A stretch of DNA of 64,000 nt from Hypericum androsaemum (GCA_963995505.1 OZ023184.1:13098308-13162307), one strand, 5' to 3'. Numbered from the stretch's first letter, positions 10,440 to 21,898 are shown. Notes: generated by a model not told the origin, from the letters alone. Program-made: numbers and translations.

Positions 10440-12431
10440 AACACACTTATTGTCCTCAATGTGAGTGAAGATCGGAACTGGTATATGGAACATGTGCCCT
10501 AGGTCACCATCTTCATGTGTGTCAGAGTCGCTGCTAATGGAGGGTGTGGATTTTCTCGATGAAGGGTGAAGCCTACGGCTTGTTGGTAGGCCAACAACAT
10601 GTTGGCAATGTCTTCTCGAGCGTCCATGTATGCCATCTCGAAGTTCTTGTCGTAGGATTTGTGTTTTTTCTTTTCTGGTGCGTGCATTCTGCCTGGATAT
10701 CGCGACTCTTATATAGATTTTTATAGGTTAGCGTATGCTTAGGCTTATTGTGTACGCTCAATCCCTGTATCGCGTAATTCACGTACGCGCCTTTGCAAGG
10801 GTGTGCACCTTAAAATACGATAATGCATAGACACGTAGGCAAAGAGAACCTTAGGTTACGTCAGTCTTCTATTGTCGTGACCTTGCCACAATTATTAAAA
10901 AGTGAAATCATACGATACCAGAAAGATTCATCCACGGCTTATTGGGTCCCTAACCTAGCCGATGCTATAAGGTTTCTGCTGCCGTCCTAGTTTTGCAGAA
11001 CCCTAATTGGAGAATGGACTGGGAATTTTGGGTTAATAGGAGTTGACTGACTGGGTTTTGCTTTTCTAGTTTGACCAAAAGATTTTTTTAGGCTGGTTGG
11101 TGATGTTTTGACCAATTTTGATGCTGAAATAATCAATTTTAACTATATTCAGTTATGAAGGCTTGGTGAATATAATTAGTCCTGGTTTAGAAGTTGACCA
11201 AACTTTTTTTTGCAAAGATTATTCGTGATCCTTGAAGATTAGGCCAATTTTTGGAAGAAAATCATGGGTATTATTTTGGATCATAAAGTTTGCGCCGGGT
11301 TAATGGAGTGGAAAATTGTTCGTCCGAGTTGAGAAGAATTTTACTAAGGAAGATTCATATTGGGGTCACGTTGAATTGATTGGTTCAGATTTTAGAGATT
11401 TATGGTTGAATATTGGTCATGTGATTTGGTTCAAGGTAGAGGTTTGTTGGGTGTTTGACCCAAATTGTTATGGGGCTTTAAGCTCGGGCCCAATAGTTTC
11501 TCTTATACATATAAGGGTTATATGTGTGTAGTTGAGAGTGGCGAGAAAGTTAGAGGAGCTTGAGGTGACTTATTTCTCCAGAGACTCCCCTGTTCTATGA
11601 GAATTGATTGGGTCTGTTTTAGGTTCATAGTTGATCAGTCATTGAGTGGTCGTATCATGTTGGACAAGAAGGTGGATCATGTGAAGACTTTGAGCATAGT
11701 TTGGACCAGTTACTCATTGACGATGAAGGTAAAGATTTAGTTCAAATATCATTTTTATTTTGACTCACATGTCTTTGGAGTGTATCTCCTAGCTGCCCGC
11801 GAGGATGGTAGAGTGAGATGTAATAACATCAAGCTTGGTGTCCAGAAGATATCCACTAAAAGGTGATGTAAAGGCATGTAGCTGATGGAAAATTCCAAGA
11901 TTGATGTCCAGAATGTGTTCACAAGAAGGTGATGAACAGACATATAGCTGGTATCCTCATCTCCTATTTTTGAATGGGTTTGGTGTTTGCCCGACAATGT
12001 AACCCAACAGTAGATGTCCATATGAAGGTAGAGGTTTCCTATGGAGGTGGACTCAGCTATGTCAGTTGAGAAATGTTTGAGAATTATCCGTGAGAGTACA
12101 TCATATTCGGCTGGTTGTGCTGGAGCTTTTAGGATTGAAGCTGGCCTATGAGATTTAGGCATGTTGAGACTCTTGGTTTATGCACATAGTGATTTTTTCC
12201 CGTCGTGTTGGTCTTTCAAAATTGAAGACTTGTGGTGAGTATGTAGTTGAGATACTTATGGAAGATTCTATTCGAGGTAGAATTTTTAAGATTGAGGCAG
12301 ATGATGTCATGTTCGAGTTTGAGCATGGAGCTTACTAGAAGAGGCACACTGTGAAGATGATCTAGTGCGGAAGATGAGCAGTTGAAGTTTGAGAAGATGA
12401 TTGATTTTGAAATTCGGTCTAAGGTGGAGAT
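10440..12431 (+). mobile_element. Probable internal remnant of a Copia-like element
   Basis: This stretch leads into the LTR at 12432 and ends in the purine-rich AAGGTGGAGAT, a typical Copia polypurine tract. All frames are short and no gag, protease, integrase or reverse transcriptase motif is visible, so the left limit is unknown and the interior is either decayed or non-coding. Phrases such as TTGATGTCCAGAA recur in degenerate form between 11830 and 11910. Confidence 0.4.
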
Positions 12432-12774
12432 TGTTAGAATTTGTCCCAGAATTCTAACTATAATAGAACTATAATTTCTATTATAAAGCATATTGGGCTT
12501 GACTCCTATAAATAGGAGGGTAGGGGTTAAATGTTTGTTGGCTTGTTTAGTTGGCAAGGTAGTACAGGTCTGAGATTTAGGCTCGAGGCGTAGCACTTGC
12601 CTATGACTTATGTACCATGTATCTCCACATAATATACTAATGATCATCTCGACCCCATAGATGTAAGTCTTTTGACCGAACCATGTAATATTGTATGTCC
12701 TCTATCTCTTATCTATCGTACTATTTATTATGGGTGTTCTACACTTCCATGTTTACACTTTTGCTGCACTAACA
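12432..12774 (+). mobile_element. LTR (3' LTR of a Copia-like element)
   Basis: A 343-bp unit beginning TGTTAG and ending CTAACA, perfect 6-bp terminal inverted repeats, immediately after the polypurine tract AAGGTGGAGAT. A TATA box CCTATAAATAGG lies near 12507-12518. No second copy of this LTR is visible in the window, so the 5' end of the element is missing or too diverged. Confidence 0.65.
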
Positions 12775-12812
12775 TGGAGAATATGTTGAATCTCGTATTG
12801 ACAGGGCATTGG

Positions 12813-13321
12813 TAGAGATAGCAATGAGTATGGTAGGGTAGGGTATTTGTACCCATATCCTAGTTTTTGGAATTAGATTCATACCCTACCTTCGATCCTA
12901 TAAATTTTTTATTGTTCGAATCATACCCTACCCTCCACGAGACCCAGGGTCTACAGGGTCTGACCCTTTAACATTCTACTTTTTGATAATTTTTATGCAC
13001 AAAATCAACTTCTATATAAAATTAAATAAATTCAATATATATCAGGGTTCGACCCTCTAGGAACACTTATTATCCTAACGTATGTGCTAAAGAAACTTTT
13101 GAAACACATAGTAATACATAGCACATATGGTCTAATTAGGATCTAACTAAGTTCTAAAGTACGGTAAAAGGGTAAGGATTCATACTCTACCCTAGATAGT
13201 ACTTCTAAACATGGACCCATATCCATACCTTACCCTAGACCCAATCAAAATTAATATACTCTCGACCCATAAAATAAAAATAGGGTTCGACCACAAGATA
13301 CATATATTTCTGTCATCCCTT
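12813..13321. mobile_element. hAT-like non-autonomous element
   Basis: It begins TAGAGATAGCAATGAGTA and ends TGTCATCCCTT, a weak inverted match typical of plant hAT repeats that open TAG-G-TGGCAATGGGTA. The body is rich in GGTAGGGTAGGGTA and its complement TACCCTACC. The flanks GGCATTGG and GGCATTTGG are a near-match 8-bp target duplication. No transposase. Confidence 0.5.
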
Positions 13322-13663
13322 GGCATTTGGCATCGGCCTCGGCCTCGGGGGCCTTTATTGATTCATGGTATTATGTTTCTTATCGGGCGCTTTCAATAAT
13401 TATTCGGACCGTAGGCCTATATTAATTAACTTCGCAATGGGGAATGCACTATTTTTTGGCCTAAGCCATTTCGCTTTCAGGGGATGTGGATGGATCATGG
13501 ATAATTTATGGATGCGGTTCAAGAAGAGTCCAGCTCAGATATGATGCATAAATTGAGGCATCTAAAGTTGGCTTTAAAGGAGTGGAATACTGAGATCATT
13601 GTTGTACAAGTGAGTTAAATATACATCCATGTTTGTTTCTAGAAAAATGAACCGACTGCCTAG

Positions 13664-14338
13664 TAGAGGTGGCCATGGTTCTATTTTAACAAGAGAATAG
13701 GAGGTTCTGGTTATCAAAATCTGGTAACTGGATTCGAAATCGTGGGCAAGGTTCCAAAAACCGTCCCAAAACTTTTTTAGAAGGTTCTGATCACTGTTTA
13801 TAATTACTCCAGAATCATAATCGGAGGTTCTCGTTTTGGAACTATAACCGGAGGTCTGGAACGTATCCCCTCTCGTCCTTTCTTCAAAAATTATACCATC
13901 TACCTGAATTCGCTCTAAATAAAGGTAAGACAAATACATGAGCTTTCATTACTTTTTTTTTGTTCTAAAAATTTAGGCGAGTTGGTTTAAACTTTGGGGC
14001 TCTAGTCGGTATTGTGTTTTGTTCCCCTTCGATGCAAAGTTTTGCCATTTTCGCAGGGAGTGGGAACTGACCCACCGATCTATGAAAAACGAGATAGGAT
14101 TTGTTGTCTTTTCTGCCTACCCAAATGTTGGTTGAGTTTTGATTATTTTTAAGCTAGGGAAACATAACTTACTTTGTTCCCTAAAAAAACTCTAAAAATA
14201 ATAGAAAATGGAATTTTATAACCAGAGGTTCCAGAAACATAAACATAGGTTCCAAATAAAATCATACTTTTTCACAATCTTATAACCGGCAATTCCAAAA
14301 CTATAATCGGAGGTTTCGGAACCTTAGTTACCGAATGC
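13664..14338. mobile_element. hAT-like repeat rich in GGTTC/GGAACC
   Basis: It starts TAGAGGTGGCCATGGTTC and ends ATGCCCA, with GGAGGTTC(T)-type words repeated in both orientations across about 670 bp, a pattern of short non-autonomous hAT elements. No target duplication was found and ends are approximate. The right end lies just upstream of the UVI4-like gene. Confidence 0.35.
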
Positions 14339-14383
14339 CCACAAAACTGCTGCAATTAAAAAAAAACCTGGAAGGCTTGGGCT

Positions 14384-14501
14384 GAAATTCAAATTTTGAA
14401 TTCCTGAGATTTCGCACGTGCTTCCCTCTTTCGGTAAAGGCCGAAATTCAAATTTTGAATTCCTGAAATTTTGCACGTGCCTCCCTCTTTCGGTAAAAAA
14501 C
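14384..14501. repeat. 59-bp tandem duplication carrying two G-boxes
   Basis: Two adjacent copies of a 59-bp unit start at 14384 and 14443 and differ at only a few bases. Each holds a CACGTG G-box (14415-14420 and 14474-14479) and the internal palindrome AAATTCAAATTTTGAATT. The pair lies about 300 bp upstream of the UVI4-like ATG and could act as duplicated bZIP/bHLH sites in its promoter. Confidence 0.75.
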
Positions 14502-14781
14502 TTGGCCTCCAAAACAATTTTCACATTTTCATTTTGGTCCTTCAACTGACCCGCGCCCAAATGGAGTTTCAAACGAAAATTCGACCTCGGAACCAAATTT
14601 TCACTTTTCATTTTGGTCCCTCCACCATAATACCGCCCAAATGGACTTTCAAATTTTTTTGCCTCATTTTGCTTCCTCTCATCGACCAAGAAACGAGAAT
14701 CATTTCTTCTCCTCTCTTTCTTCCCTAAACCCCAACCCTCCTCCCTCTCTCTATCCCCATCAAAGATCGGAGAGCCCGAAA

Positions 14782-16149
14782 ATGGCCGAATCAAGAGACC
14801 GACTGGTGCGGGCGGTAGACGTGGCGGAGCTCTTCTCCAGGAGGCGTGACGCCCATTTAGGGATATACCGCGACCAGCCTGAGCTGGAAATGGCGCTGTC
14901 TTCCCCCGTCCCACGCAGCCGTGCGGGGCCAGTTGGGAGGGGGCGGGGCAGGGCATACGGGTCACCGGTGGTCGGAAGGGGAAACCTGCCAATCTGGATG
15001 GGGTCTGCAGTTAGAAACTCGGGGAGTGGTCGGAGAGGCGGCCGAGTACTTCGCAGAGGGAGTAACAGCGTCCTACCTTCCATGTACCCAAGGACCCCTC
15101 TCCGGGATGTAACCGCCGTCGTGAGGGTAATTTTCTTGAAGATTATTTATTGCTTTTAATTATTGAGTCTTTTGATCTTTATCGTCAAATTTCTGTTGAT
15201 ATTTAGGCGATTTGATCTTCTCGCATTTGCCTTTCTGCAAAGAGGGTTTTCGGAATATTTTTTTTCGGGTTTGAGCTCATGCTTCGAATTAAGTTGGACT
15301 GAACTCTGCATTTGTTTGTGCGTTTGATCTTCTTGCATTTGTTTGTGCTTTTGATCTTCTTGCATTTTCCTTTCTGCGAAGAGGGTTTGCGGATTGATCT
15401 TTTCCGGGTTTGAGCTTATGCTTCTAATTATGTAGGATTGAACTCTGCATTTGTTTGTGCATTTGATTTTCTTGCATTCGCCTTTCTGCGAAGTGGGTTT
15501 GCGGATTGATCTTTTCCGGGTTTGAGCTTATGCTTCTAATTATGTAGGATTGAACTCTGCATTTGTTTGTGCATTTGATTTTCTTGCATTCGCCTTTCTG
15601 CGAAGTGGGTTTGCGGATTGATCTTTTCCAGGTTAGATCTTAAGCTTTGAATTATGTAGGATTGTACTTTGAATTTGTTTGTGCATTTGATCTTCTTGCA
15701 TTCGCATTTCTGTGAAGAGGGTTTGCGGATTGGTTTTTACGGGTTTGTTGCTTATGATTCATTAGGCCATTGAGAGGAGAAGAGAAAGGTTGAGAGGAAG
15801 CGAGGCCCAGGAAACAGGGAGCCCGGATCGTCATGGTGTTGTAGTTCCAGACCCTTCTGAGCAAACACCATTAGCTTCCCGCTACGAAGCCGGTGTCATG
15901 ACTCCAATCCCAACTCTTGTTGGGCCGAAGAAGTGTCCTCCTACTGTTCGAGTGCAGAGGTTTCTGCACGAAATTGCCAACCAACCTTCTGCTGATTCGG
16001 AGAACTTGACGCCACAAAGGAAGCTATTGAACTCCATCGACACGGTCAATAAGGTGGTGAAGGAAGAGCTCCAGAGGCTGAAAAGGACTCCGACAGCCAA
16101 GAAGGAAGAGCGAGAGCGGAAGGTCCGAACGCTTATGTCATTTCGCTGA
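14782..16149 (+). CDS. UVI4-like: UVI4/OSD1-type inhibitor of the anaphase-promoting complex
   Basis: Two exons, 14782-15126 and 15766-16149, join in phase 0 (AGG|GTAATT ... CATTAG|GCC) to give 242 residues, close to Arabidopsis UVI4 (POLYCHOME) and OSD1 (GIG1). It opens MAESRDRLVRAVDVAELFSR, the family N-terminus, has a GRGRG basic patch, SPVVGRGN (about 67-74), PRTPLRDVTAVVR|AIERRRERL across the splice, and ends RTLMSFR. In the family the GxEN box, a D-box (RxxL, here RTPL) and a C-terminal Met-Arg tail bind APC/C and hold down endoreduplication or premature meiotic exit. Here the GxEN glutamate is glycine (GRGN) and the tail is Phe-Arg, so binding may be weaker. Likely nuclear and cell-cycle regulated. 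The ATG is the first in the frame and matches the family start. Confidence 0.88.
15203..15735. repeat. 112-bp minisatellite in the UVI4-like intron
   Basis: About four and a half copies of a 112-bp unit fill most of the 639-bp intron; the phrase GAACTCTGCATTTG or its variant recurs at about 15301, 15440, 15552 and 15664. The first full copy is 139 bp because TTTGTTTGTGC...CTTGCA (27 bp) is duplicated inside it. The two middle copies are nearly identical, indicating recent expansion. Confidence 0.85.
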
Positions 16150-18469
16150 GGGTTGATACTTCATGTTCTGTAGGAGGATGTGATCATCATCTGATGATAT
16201 CTACAGCTGTTTGATCATCACCTGATGATATGATTCTGCGGGTATCATCTCCTGGTGATAATTCTGTTGTAGAGAGGGTCTTGGGCTCAAATTCAATCGG
16301 AGAGCTCCCGGTTTTCTGATTCTTTTATTGATCTGCCTTGAACAGCTTGATGAAGGCAGTGGTTCTGAAGCACTAGTTTTAGTTCTGCAACTTGACAATT
16401 GCTGAAGTTGAGGACCTATTCACTTCATTCTCTTTTTGAAGCCTTTTTCTCGGTACTTCCAGTCTTTTGGAAGCTTGCAGTAGGCTAGAACGGCTAGGTT
16501 GAAACTTCATCATGTAGATATCGATCGGGTTAGGTGTTTTTCTGTGCTTCTTTTAAGTTTTTCATGCAGTTGTAGGCTGCTGTGCAGCCACCATACAGAA
16601 AGTTGCTTACAGATTGATTGAGAACATTACATGATGGCAAATAAATGTGCAGTTCGTCTGTTGTTCTGTGTCTGTTCTGCTATTTTCGATACATTTCGAT
16701 GATGTACTTAATTGTCGGGCTAGTTTTGCATCTCCCTTTCAGGCAAGGGTACTGGAAATGTGATTGCTACTAATCCCTCTTTGGTTATATGTGATAATCT
16801 TGATTCTCTACCTAATCTTCAGGCTCTTCTTGGAACTACTGACATCTCTAATCTTAATCTTTGGCAGATGTTTTTCTCTGTATTTAATTTGTGTTTCTTG
16901 AATCCTTGCCAAATACATAAGTTAGTAATCGGTGCAGGGTTGCAGCTTACCTTGGCATAGCTGCAGAAAAGGTTGCAGAGCAGGTTATCGTATTACCAAT
17001 TTGATGCACTTTTTATCATAGGGTATTAAAGTAATAAATGGCTGAAAAGAAACTTATTGGTCAAAAATAACAAAAATAATGAAATATCATTGCACCTCTA
17101 TCATAGGCATCCTATATTGACTAGATTTACTTTAGTAACCTTTCATATGCATCTATGTTAATATGTTCCTTTAGCTTTCACAAAAGTTTTTTTTTAAATT
17201 GAATTATACAGCTTTCAAAATTGAATAATTTTCTTAAAAAACGACTGATATGAATTGAGTCATAATATAATGCTTAAAGACTTGTTCCAGTCTCATTCTT
17301 TTTTATTATTGGGGCAGCTTATAAGTGATATTCAGCTTTCACAATTTTGGTACCACATTGATATGAACATTTTTGGTTGCATGCAATCAGCAGGACCACA
17401 AGCTCTTCAATTTTCTAAATTGTCCAATCTAGTTCGTATCATAATCTTATTTAGAAGGCCGACTTGTCAATGTAGTGGGGGAGAAGAGAGACAATGTCCT
17501 AAACTAATATTAGTTTTGTAACTCTTGGTGTAACTGTTGGTGTAATTTTTGGCGTACATATAGTACTAAACAACTTTCCATAAAAATAATATTAGTTTTG
17601 TTGGTGCCGTGTTTTCTCCGCTTAGCTCTCTCGCTGGCTACTCCAGCTCCAAATTATTCATGCTATACTTGTAACTCATTATAAACTTTTCTATGCACGT
17701 CTCTCAAAAGATCATAATCTGCTCATGTGTGTTATGTTCTGGAGTGGTAAGGTGCAGTGTACGTGCGTGTTTGTCGAGCCGAACGGACGGACATAAAAAA
17801 GTCATAAGAAGACTCTCCTTCTCTTTCAGATTATTCATGGTAGACTCGTAACTCATTATAAACATGTCTATGTACGCATTCAGAACAAACGTTGGATACT
17901 TTGCTCATTGATATTTCACGAGCGTTATAATTCTTCACAGAGTTTTTATTAAGGAGATTCGTGCTGTAAACACCAAAAACCAAATGGTTAGACCCACATT
18001 TAGATAGTTCCTGGTTAAGCAAGTGGGTAAAATTTTGGCAGGAGAAACTATCTAATTTTTTGTGTATATATTTAGAGTCAGAAACTCTCTATTTAGATAG
18101 TCCCAAAATATGCGACCATTCTTTGCACCAAAACCCGTAACTAACTATTTTCGCAAAGAACACCCATAACTAACTAAGAAAAGAGACACCTACCAATTTC
18201 AAAAAAAAAAAAAACTAAGGAAAGAGACATCTTCATGAAGAATTGTCAACCTTAAGAGTCATCATTTAATTAATAATAATTTGTTCTACTTCATTTTCGA
18301 ACCAATTAAAGTGACCTTTACTCATAAGCACTTCAATGCTATTTGGTAAAAGTCTAAAAGACCACAATGAGCTCCTAGTTTCAAAGTGAATCAATTTCCA
18401 ATCAGCTTTCATTGATTGTCTATATTATCGGAAAAATTTTTATATAGTTTAACGTGAAGTGGTGTTTCC
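16150..18469. other. Region downstream of the UVI4-like gene, no supported gene
   Basis: The first few hundred bases are probably 3' UTR and contain repeated CTGATGATA/CTGGTGATA words (16191-16260). A frame at 16760-16870 (TNPSLVICDNLDSLPNLQ...) looks exon-like but I do not recognise it. A direct repeat with the core ACTCATTATAAAC occurs near 17655-17690 and again near 17829-17864, about 175 bp apart. The rest is AT-rich. Confidence 0.4.
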
Positions 18470-18780
18470 GGTGGTGGACGGGTGAGTAACGTGTAATAAT
18501 CTACCTTTGAGAGGGTAACAACAACTCGAAATAGGTGCTAATATCTTATAGGTTGAGGAGCAAAATGAGGAATTTGTTCGAGGAGGGATTCACGTTTGAT
18601 TAGCTAGTTGGTGAGGAAAAAAACTTGCCAAGCGATGATCAGTTGATGCTCCGAGAGGATGATCAGTCACACTTGGACTAAGATTCGACCTAGACTCCTA
18701 CGAATGGCAGCAGTGGGAATTTTTTTGCAATGAGCGAAAACCTGATGAATGAGAATTCATGGAAGATCATGACGAGACGA
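18470..18780 (+). pseudogene. Decayed plastid 16S rRNA fragment (nuclear plastid DNA)
   Basis: The sequence follows the 5' domain of plastid/cyanobacterial 16S rRNA in order: GTGGTGGACGGGTGAGTAACG (18471), GCTAATA...TAGGTTGAGGAGCAAAATGAGGAA, TTAGCTAGTTGGTGAGG, GCGATGATCAGT, CCGAGAGGATGATCAG, GACTCCTACG, GGCAGCAGTGGGAATTTT and GCAATGAGCGAAA(A)CCTGA. Many C-to-T and G-to-A changes separate it from a functional gene, the usual decay of methylated nuclear copies. No other plastid gene is recognisable beside it. Confidence 0.85.
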
Positions 18781-18900
18781 ACCGTTTATCATAATGATAG
18801 ATGTCAAGTGAAAGTGCACTGATATGTAGCTTAGACATCATAATAGACTAGTAGATTTGTACCTACATTATATAATCCGATCAGTTCGATTAGACACTCG

Positions 18901-18940
18901 TCATCTACTTTTTTTTTTTGAGAATAATCATCTACTTTTA
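18901..18940 (-). mobile_element. Micro-insertion: poly-T plus GAGAATAA between 12-bp direct repeats
   Basis: TCATCTACTTTT occurs at 18901-18912 and at 18928-18939. Between the copies lies only a T-run followed by GAGAATAA. On the minus strand this reads TTATTCTC then poly-A, like the last bases of a LINE or SINE with its tail and a target-site duplication. Confidence 0.55.
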
Positions 18941-19166
18941 TTGCTTCACTCTTTCACAACATAGAAAAACCAGAAACTTCGCCCCTTCGATAGAGAGGAG
19001 GTTAGAGTTTTTAGTGTCCTTTCCAAATGGGGCCCCACTGTCCCATATTAAGCTAGTTATCTTTTAAAAAATAACTTATGTAACAAAAAGTTTCATACGA
19101 TAGTTTTTGAATCTTTCACTTTCATTTATGCTATAATTTAGTTTTGAAATATGAAATTATTTTAAT

Positions 19167-19283
19167 AAGAATTATAGTATTTTTTTTTGGGCAAAATGAA
19201 CTTCATTAAAAAAGAAAAGAGGAAGTTACAAAACAATTAAAGACCTAAATTCACCAGGCTCGAGGTGATAAGAATTATAGTAT
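19167..19283 (-). mobile_element. Short LINE 3' end with target duplication
   Basis: The 14-bp AAGAATTATAGTAT occurs at 19167-19180 and again at 19270-19283. Between them is about 89 bp which on the minus strand ends AAGTTCATTTTGCCC then eight A, resembling the LINE tail of the 21071-21531 copy (AAGTACATTTACC...). It is a strongly 5'-truncated LINE insertion. Confidence 0.65.
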
Positions 19284-19396
19284 GAATATATTCATCCATG
19301 GCGTAGCTTTCTTCCTTTTTTGCAATAATGTGTTGTTCTCGGTGTTCATGTTCTGTTCCTAGTGTTCTGTGGAACTTGGGACGTGTTTGTCCTACT

Positions 19397-20522
19397 TATT
19401 TTTTTTATAAGTAAAAGTATATTACTCTTCGAAAGAAACTCTAAGATACTTACAACCAGATAGTTACATCACAAATAGAATTAGATAAAATTTATTAAAG
19501 TAGAACCAACAAGATTAAAATTATCTAATTCCCCTAGATGAGAAAATCAAGCAAAATACCCACAGAAACGCTTAGCTAAATTAGAAAAACATCACAGCAA
19601 GCAAACCATGAGTTTAAGCCTCAGAGCCTACTGCAATCAAAATAGGAACCGAAAAATCCATAAAGTTATGGAGGATCAAACGACTAGGAAAGCATCGAAC
19701 CGCAAGCCGCGAATTTTATCTCGTGCAGGATATGCGAAGTTTCCTCCTCCCAAGAGAAGTCCACAGCGATTGTGAGACGCCGTGCTTCAGTAGTAAGCTC
19801 TGCACGGAACTCCTTGTCTTGAACCTTCATACCGTCGATGATCGAGCCAAGGCCAAGCTCCAATGATGAACTCACCGGCGACTTAACTTTTGTTTTTCGC
19901 AACAGAAGCTTCATGAGGGCAGCGGCTTTTACCGAGGGCTTTCGAATGCAACAGTTGGACCTAGTCGGGGTTGGCATAAATTGAGAGCGATTTTTTGCCC
20001 TCAAGAGAGAAGAGTGAGGCTGCGAGCGAACTTCGCCATAGACACAAAGAGCCGCTTCCCATCCACACGAAGCCCATTAGCCTTGAGGATGACAGATGCC
20101 GCTTCGACTGACACAGGAATTCGAATAAACCCGAATCTGGAGTTTTTGCTTGGAGCCTTCGGAGCTATGAAGGCATCCACAACAGAAGAGAAATCTTTGA
20201 AGAACTCGCGAAAAGTGACGAAACTCCAAGACGGGGGAAGGTTATCGACGAAAAGGGACGTCGAGCTAACCATGGAGGAGCGAAGAGGGGTTCACCTTCA
20301 CCACCCGACCTTCCCGCCAATGGAAGGAGGGAGGTGGCGACGGTGGTGGGCGGAGGAGGAACTGGGAGGGATCAAAGGGGAATTTTTATATGGGATTTTG
20401 GGTTAAATTGGGGAAGAAGATGGCGGGTTTGAATTTAGAACCAGGGGAAAGGAGAAGGGGAGAGAGAGGGGACCAGAAGAGGGTTTCGATACAAAAGCTT
20501 TGTTTGGATTAAAAGAAAGAAA
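19397..20522 (-). mobile_element. LINE-derived insertion with an RRM-type ORF1 remnant
   Basis: Minus-strand frame 20273-20001 reads TSLFVDNLPP ... SRFGFIRI ... GKRLFVSMAKFAR, an RNA-recognition motif with both RNP1-like and RNP2-like blocks, of the kind found in ORF1 of plant L1 LINEs. A second frame, 20004-19684, overlaps its end and may be the same ORF after a frameshift. The minus-strand 3' end is A-rich (plus-strand TTTTTTTT near 19399). The flanks GTGTTTGTCCTACT (19383-19396) and GTGTTTATGCTACT (20523-20536) match at 12 of 14 bases, a likely target duplication. There is no endonuclease or reverse transcriptase, so this is a short derivative. A host gene with an RRM is less likely. Confidence 0.55.
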
Positions 20523-21060
20523 GTGTTTATGCTACTGATTGCTCCCTGGGCAATCTTACTGCAACTCTCTTGTAATTATCACGGTGAGTTTATTCAATTA
20601 TACCTTTTACCTTTAAAAAAATGGATATTTTCATATTTTTTAGTAGAATGATTTATATTTTAGTCTGTATATTATTTAAGTTATTATATTTTTATTATTC
20701 AGTTTATTTACATATGTAACCATTTATGATTGTCTATGTATTTTACCAAATTATTATAAAATATTAATATATTTATATTTATTATATTCTAAAAAATTGC
20801 TTCTATGTAATTGATCACATAGGATTGATTATGACCACATGTTTAGGCAAATACAAAAGTTTCAATCAGTATCGGCCATCAACAATCAGAGCCAGTAAAA
20901 AACTACTAGCACTAGTACCAACTATGAGATATGTTCAATTAGCATAAACAAAGACGCCGAAAGACACTGAACTTTGCATCTTCGCCACCAAAATAATGAA
21001 AGAATACATCAGCTGGGCCCTTTTTCTCTTATATTAGAGGGTTAATTTTGCTTGTGCTTG
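20523..21060. other. AT-rich spacer
   Basis: About 540 bp between LINE-derived insertions, mostly A/T, with no supportable gene. Confidence 0.4.
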
Positions 21061-21547
21061 CGTTGCACACTTTTTTTTAATAGGTAAATGTACTTTATTA
21101 GAGAGAGCATGGCAAAGTTACAATGAAAGGAAGATGAAAAGAGAAAAAACCAAAGAAAATTTATTTACAAAAGCCCTATCCTAGCCCGAAGGACACAGCA
21201 AAAACTAAAGTCGAACCTCCACAAGTTAACGAACTTAACGAACTCTTAGAGAGTCCCAAAATAGATCCAATTCTTGGTTGTCAATTTCCTTGAGAGTCCT
21301 TGACCAAAAAAGCCATTCATGAGTACAAAAATAAATGGAATACTTGAGAAATTCCCAGTCACATAGTTTCTCATCAAAGATCACCTGATTTCAATGCAAT
21401 CAAATGCCCCACATAATTGTCCCACATAAAGTATACCAAACTTTTCCGAGCATACCACTTTTAGCAAGATCACACCATTCGGAAAGAGCCGACTCCAATT
21501 TCCGAAAGCCACACCAAGATAATCCAATTTCCGTTGCACACTTTTTT
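21061..21547 (-). mobile_element. 5'-truncated LINE, 3' end of the reverse transcriptase ORF
   Basis: The insertion is bounded by CGTTGCACACTTTTTT at 21061-21076 and again at 21532-21547, a target duplication of about 16 bp. On the minus strand it holds the decayed C-terminal end of a plant L1 polyprotein (WGI-LH-NQVIFDEKLCDWEFLKYS and following), with stops, then a 3' UTR ending in poly-A. Confidence 0.7.
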
Positions 21548-21890
21548 GATCCGTCTCTTGACGTATCGTGCACATATCTTTGCCGTTGAGATTAATAATC
21601 ATACATTTAAAAAAATGATACTTAAATTATTAACTTGGTATTTTTAACCTATACATTTCTAAAATTCTAAATTATAACCTATTCACATATGTCAAAAATG
21701 GGATACAAATATCGTACATTTTGTTCAATCCTAATCACTTAGAGGTCATTCGTACTGATCGGACTATTAATCCTCGCGAATTAATGATTAATGAGCGTGA
21801 TTATTCAGATATCAACCAATGCTAAAATATAAATCGATGTGTCAGCGCAAATAACAATTCAACTTTTTCCGACTCAAACTTTCTATTTAA

Positions 21891-21898
21891 GTAGCTAT
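21891..21898 (+). promoter_or_regulatory. Possible TATA element of the CYP712-type gene
   Basis: CTATTTAAGT around 21889-21898 lies about 60 bp before the ATG, the same spacing as the TATA elements of the two CYP93 genes near 48 and 54 kb. Confidence 0.4.

Noticed and set aside
13040..13060. tRNA-like B-box GGGTTCGACCC
   Set aside because: No A-box, no cloverleaf and no acceptor stem around it; it belongs to a hAT-like repeat rich in such words.
14324..14992. 222-codon minus-strand frame overlapping the UVI4-like first exon
   Set aside because: It is antisense to a well supported coding exon, runs through the 59-bp duplication and has no domain.
18470..18780. Functional rRNA gene
   Set aside because: Too short and too diverged from 16S, with changes at normally invariant positions; it is a nuclear plastid DNA relic.
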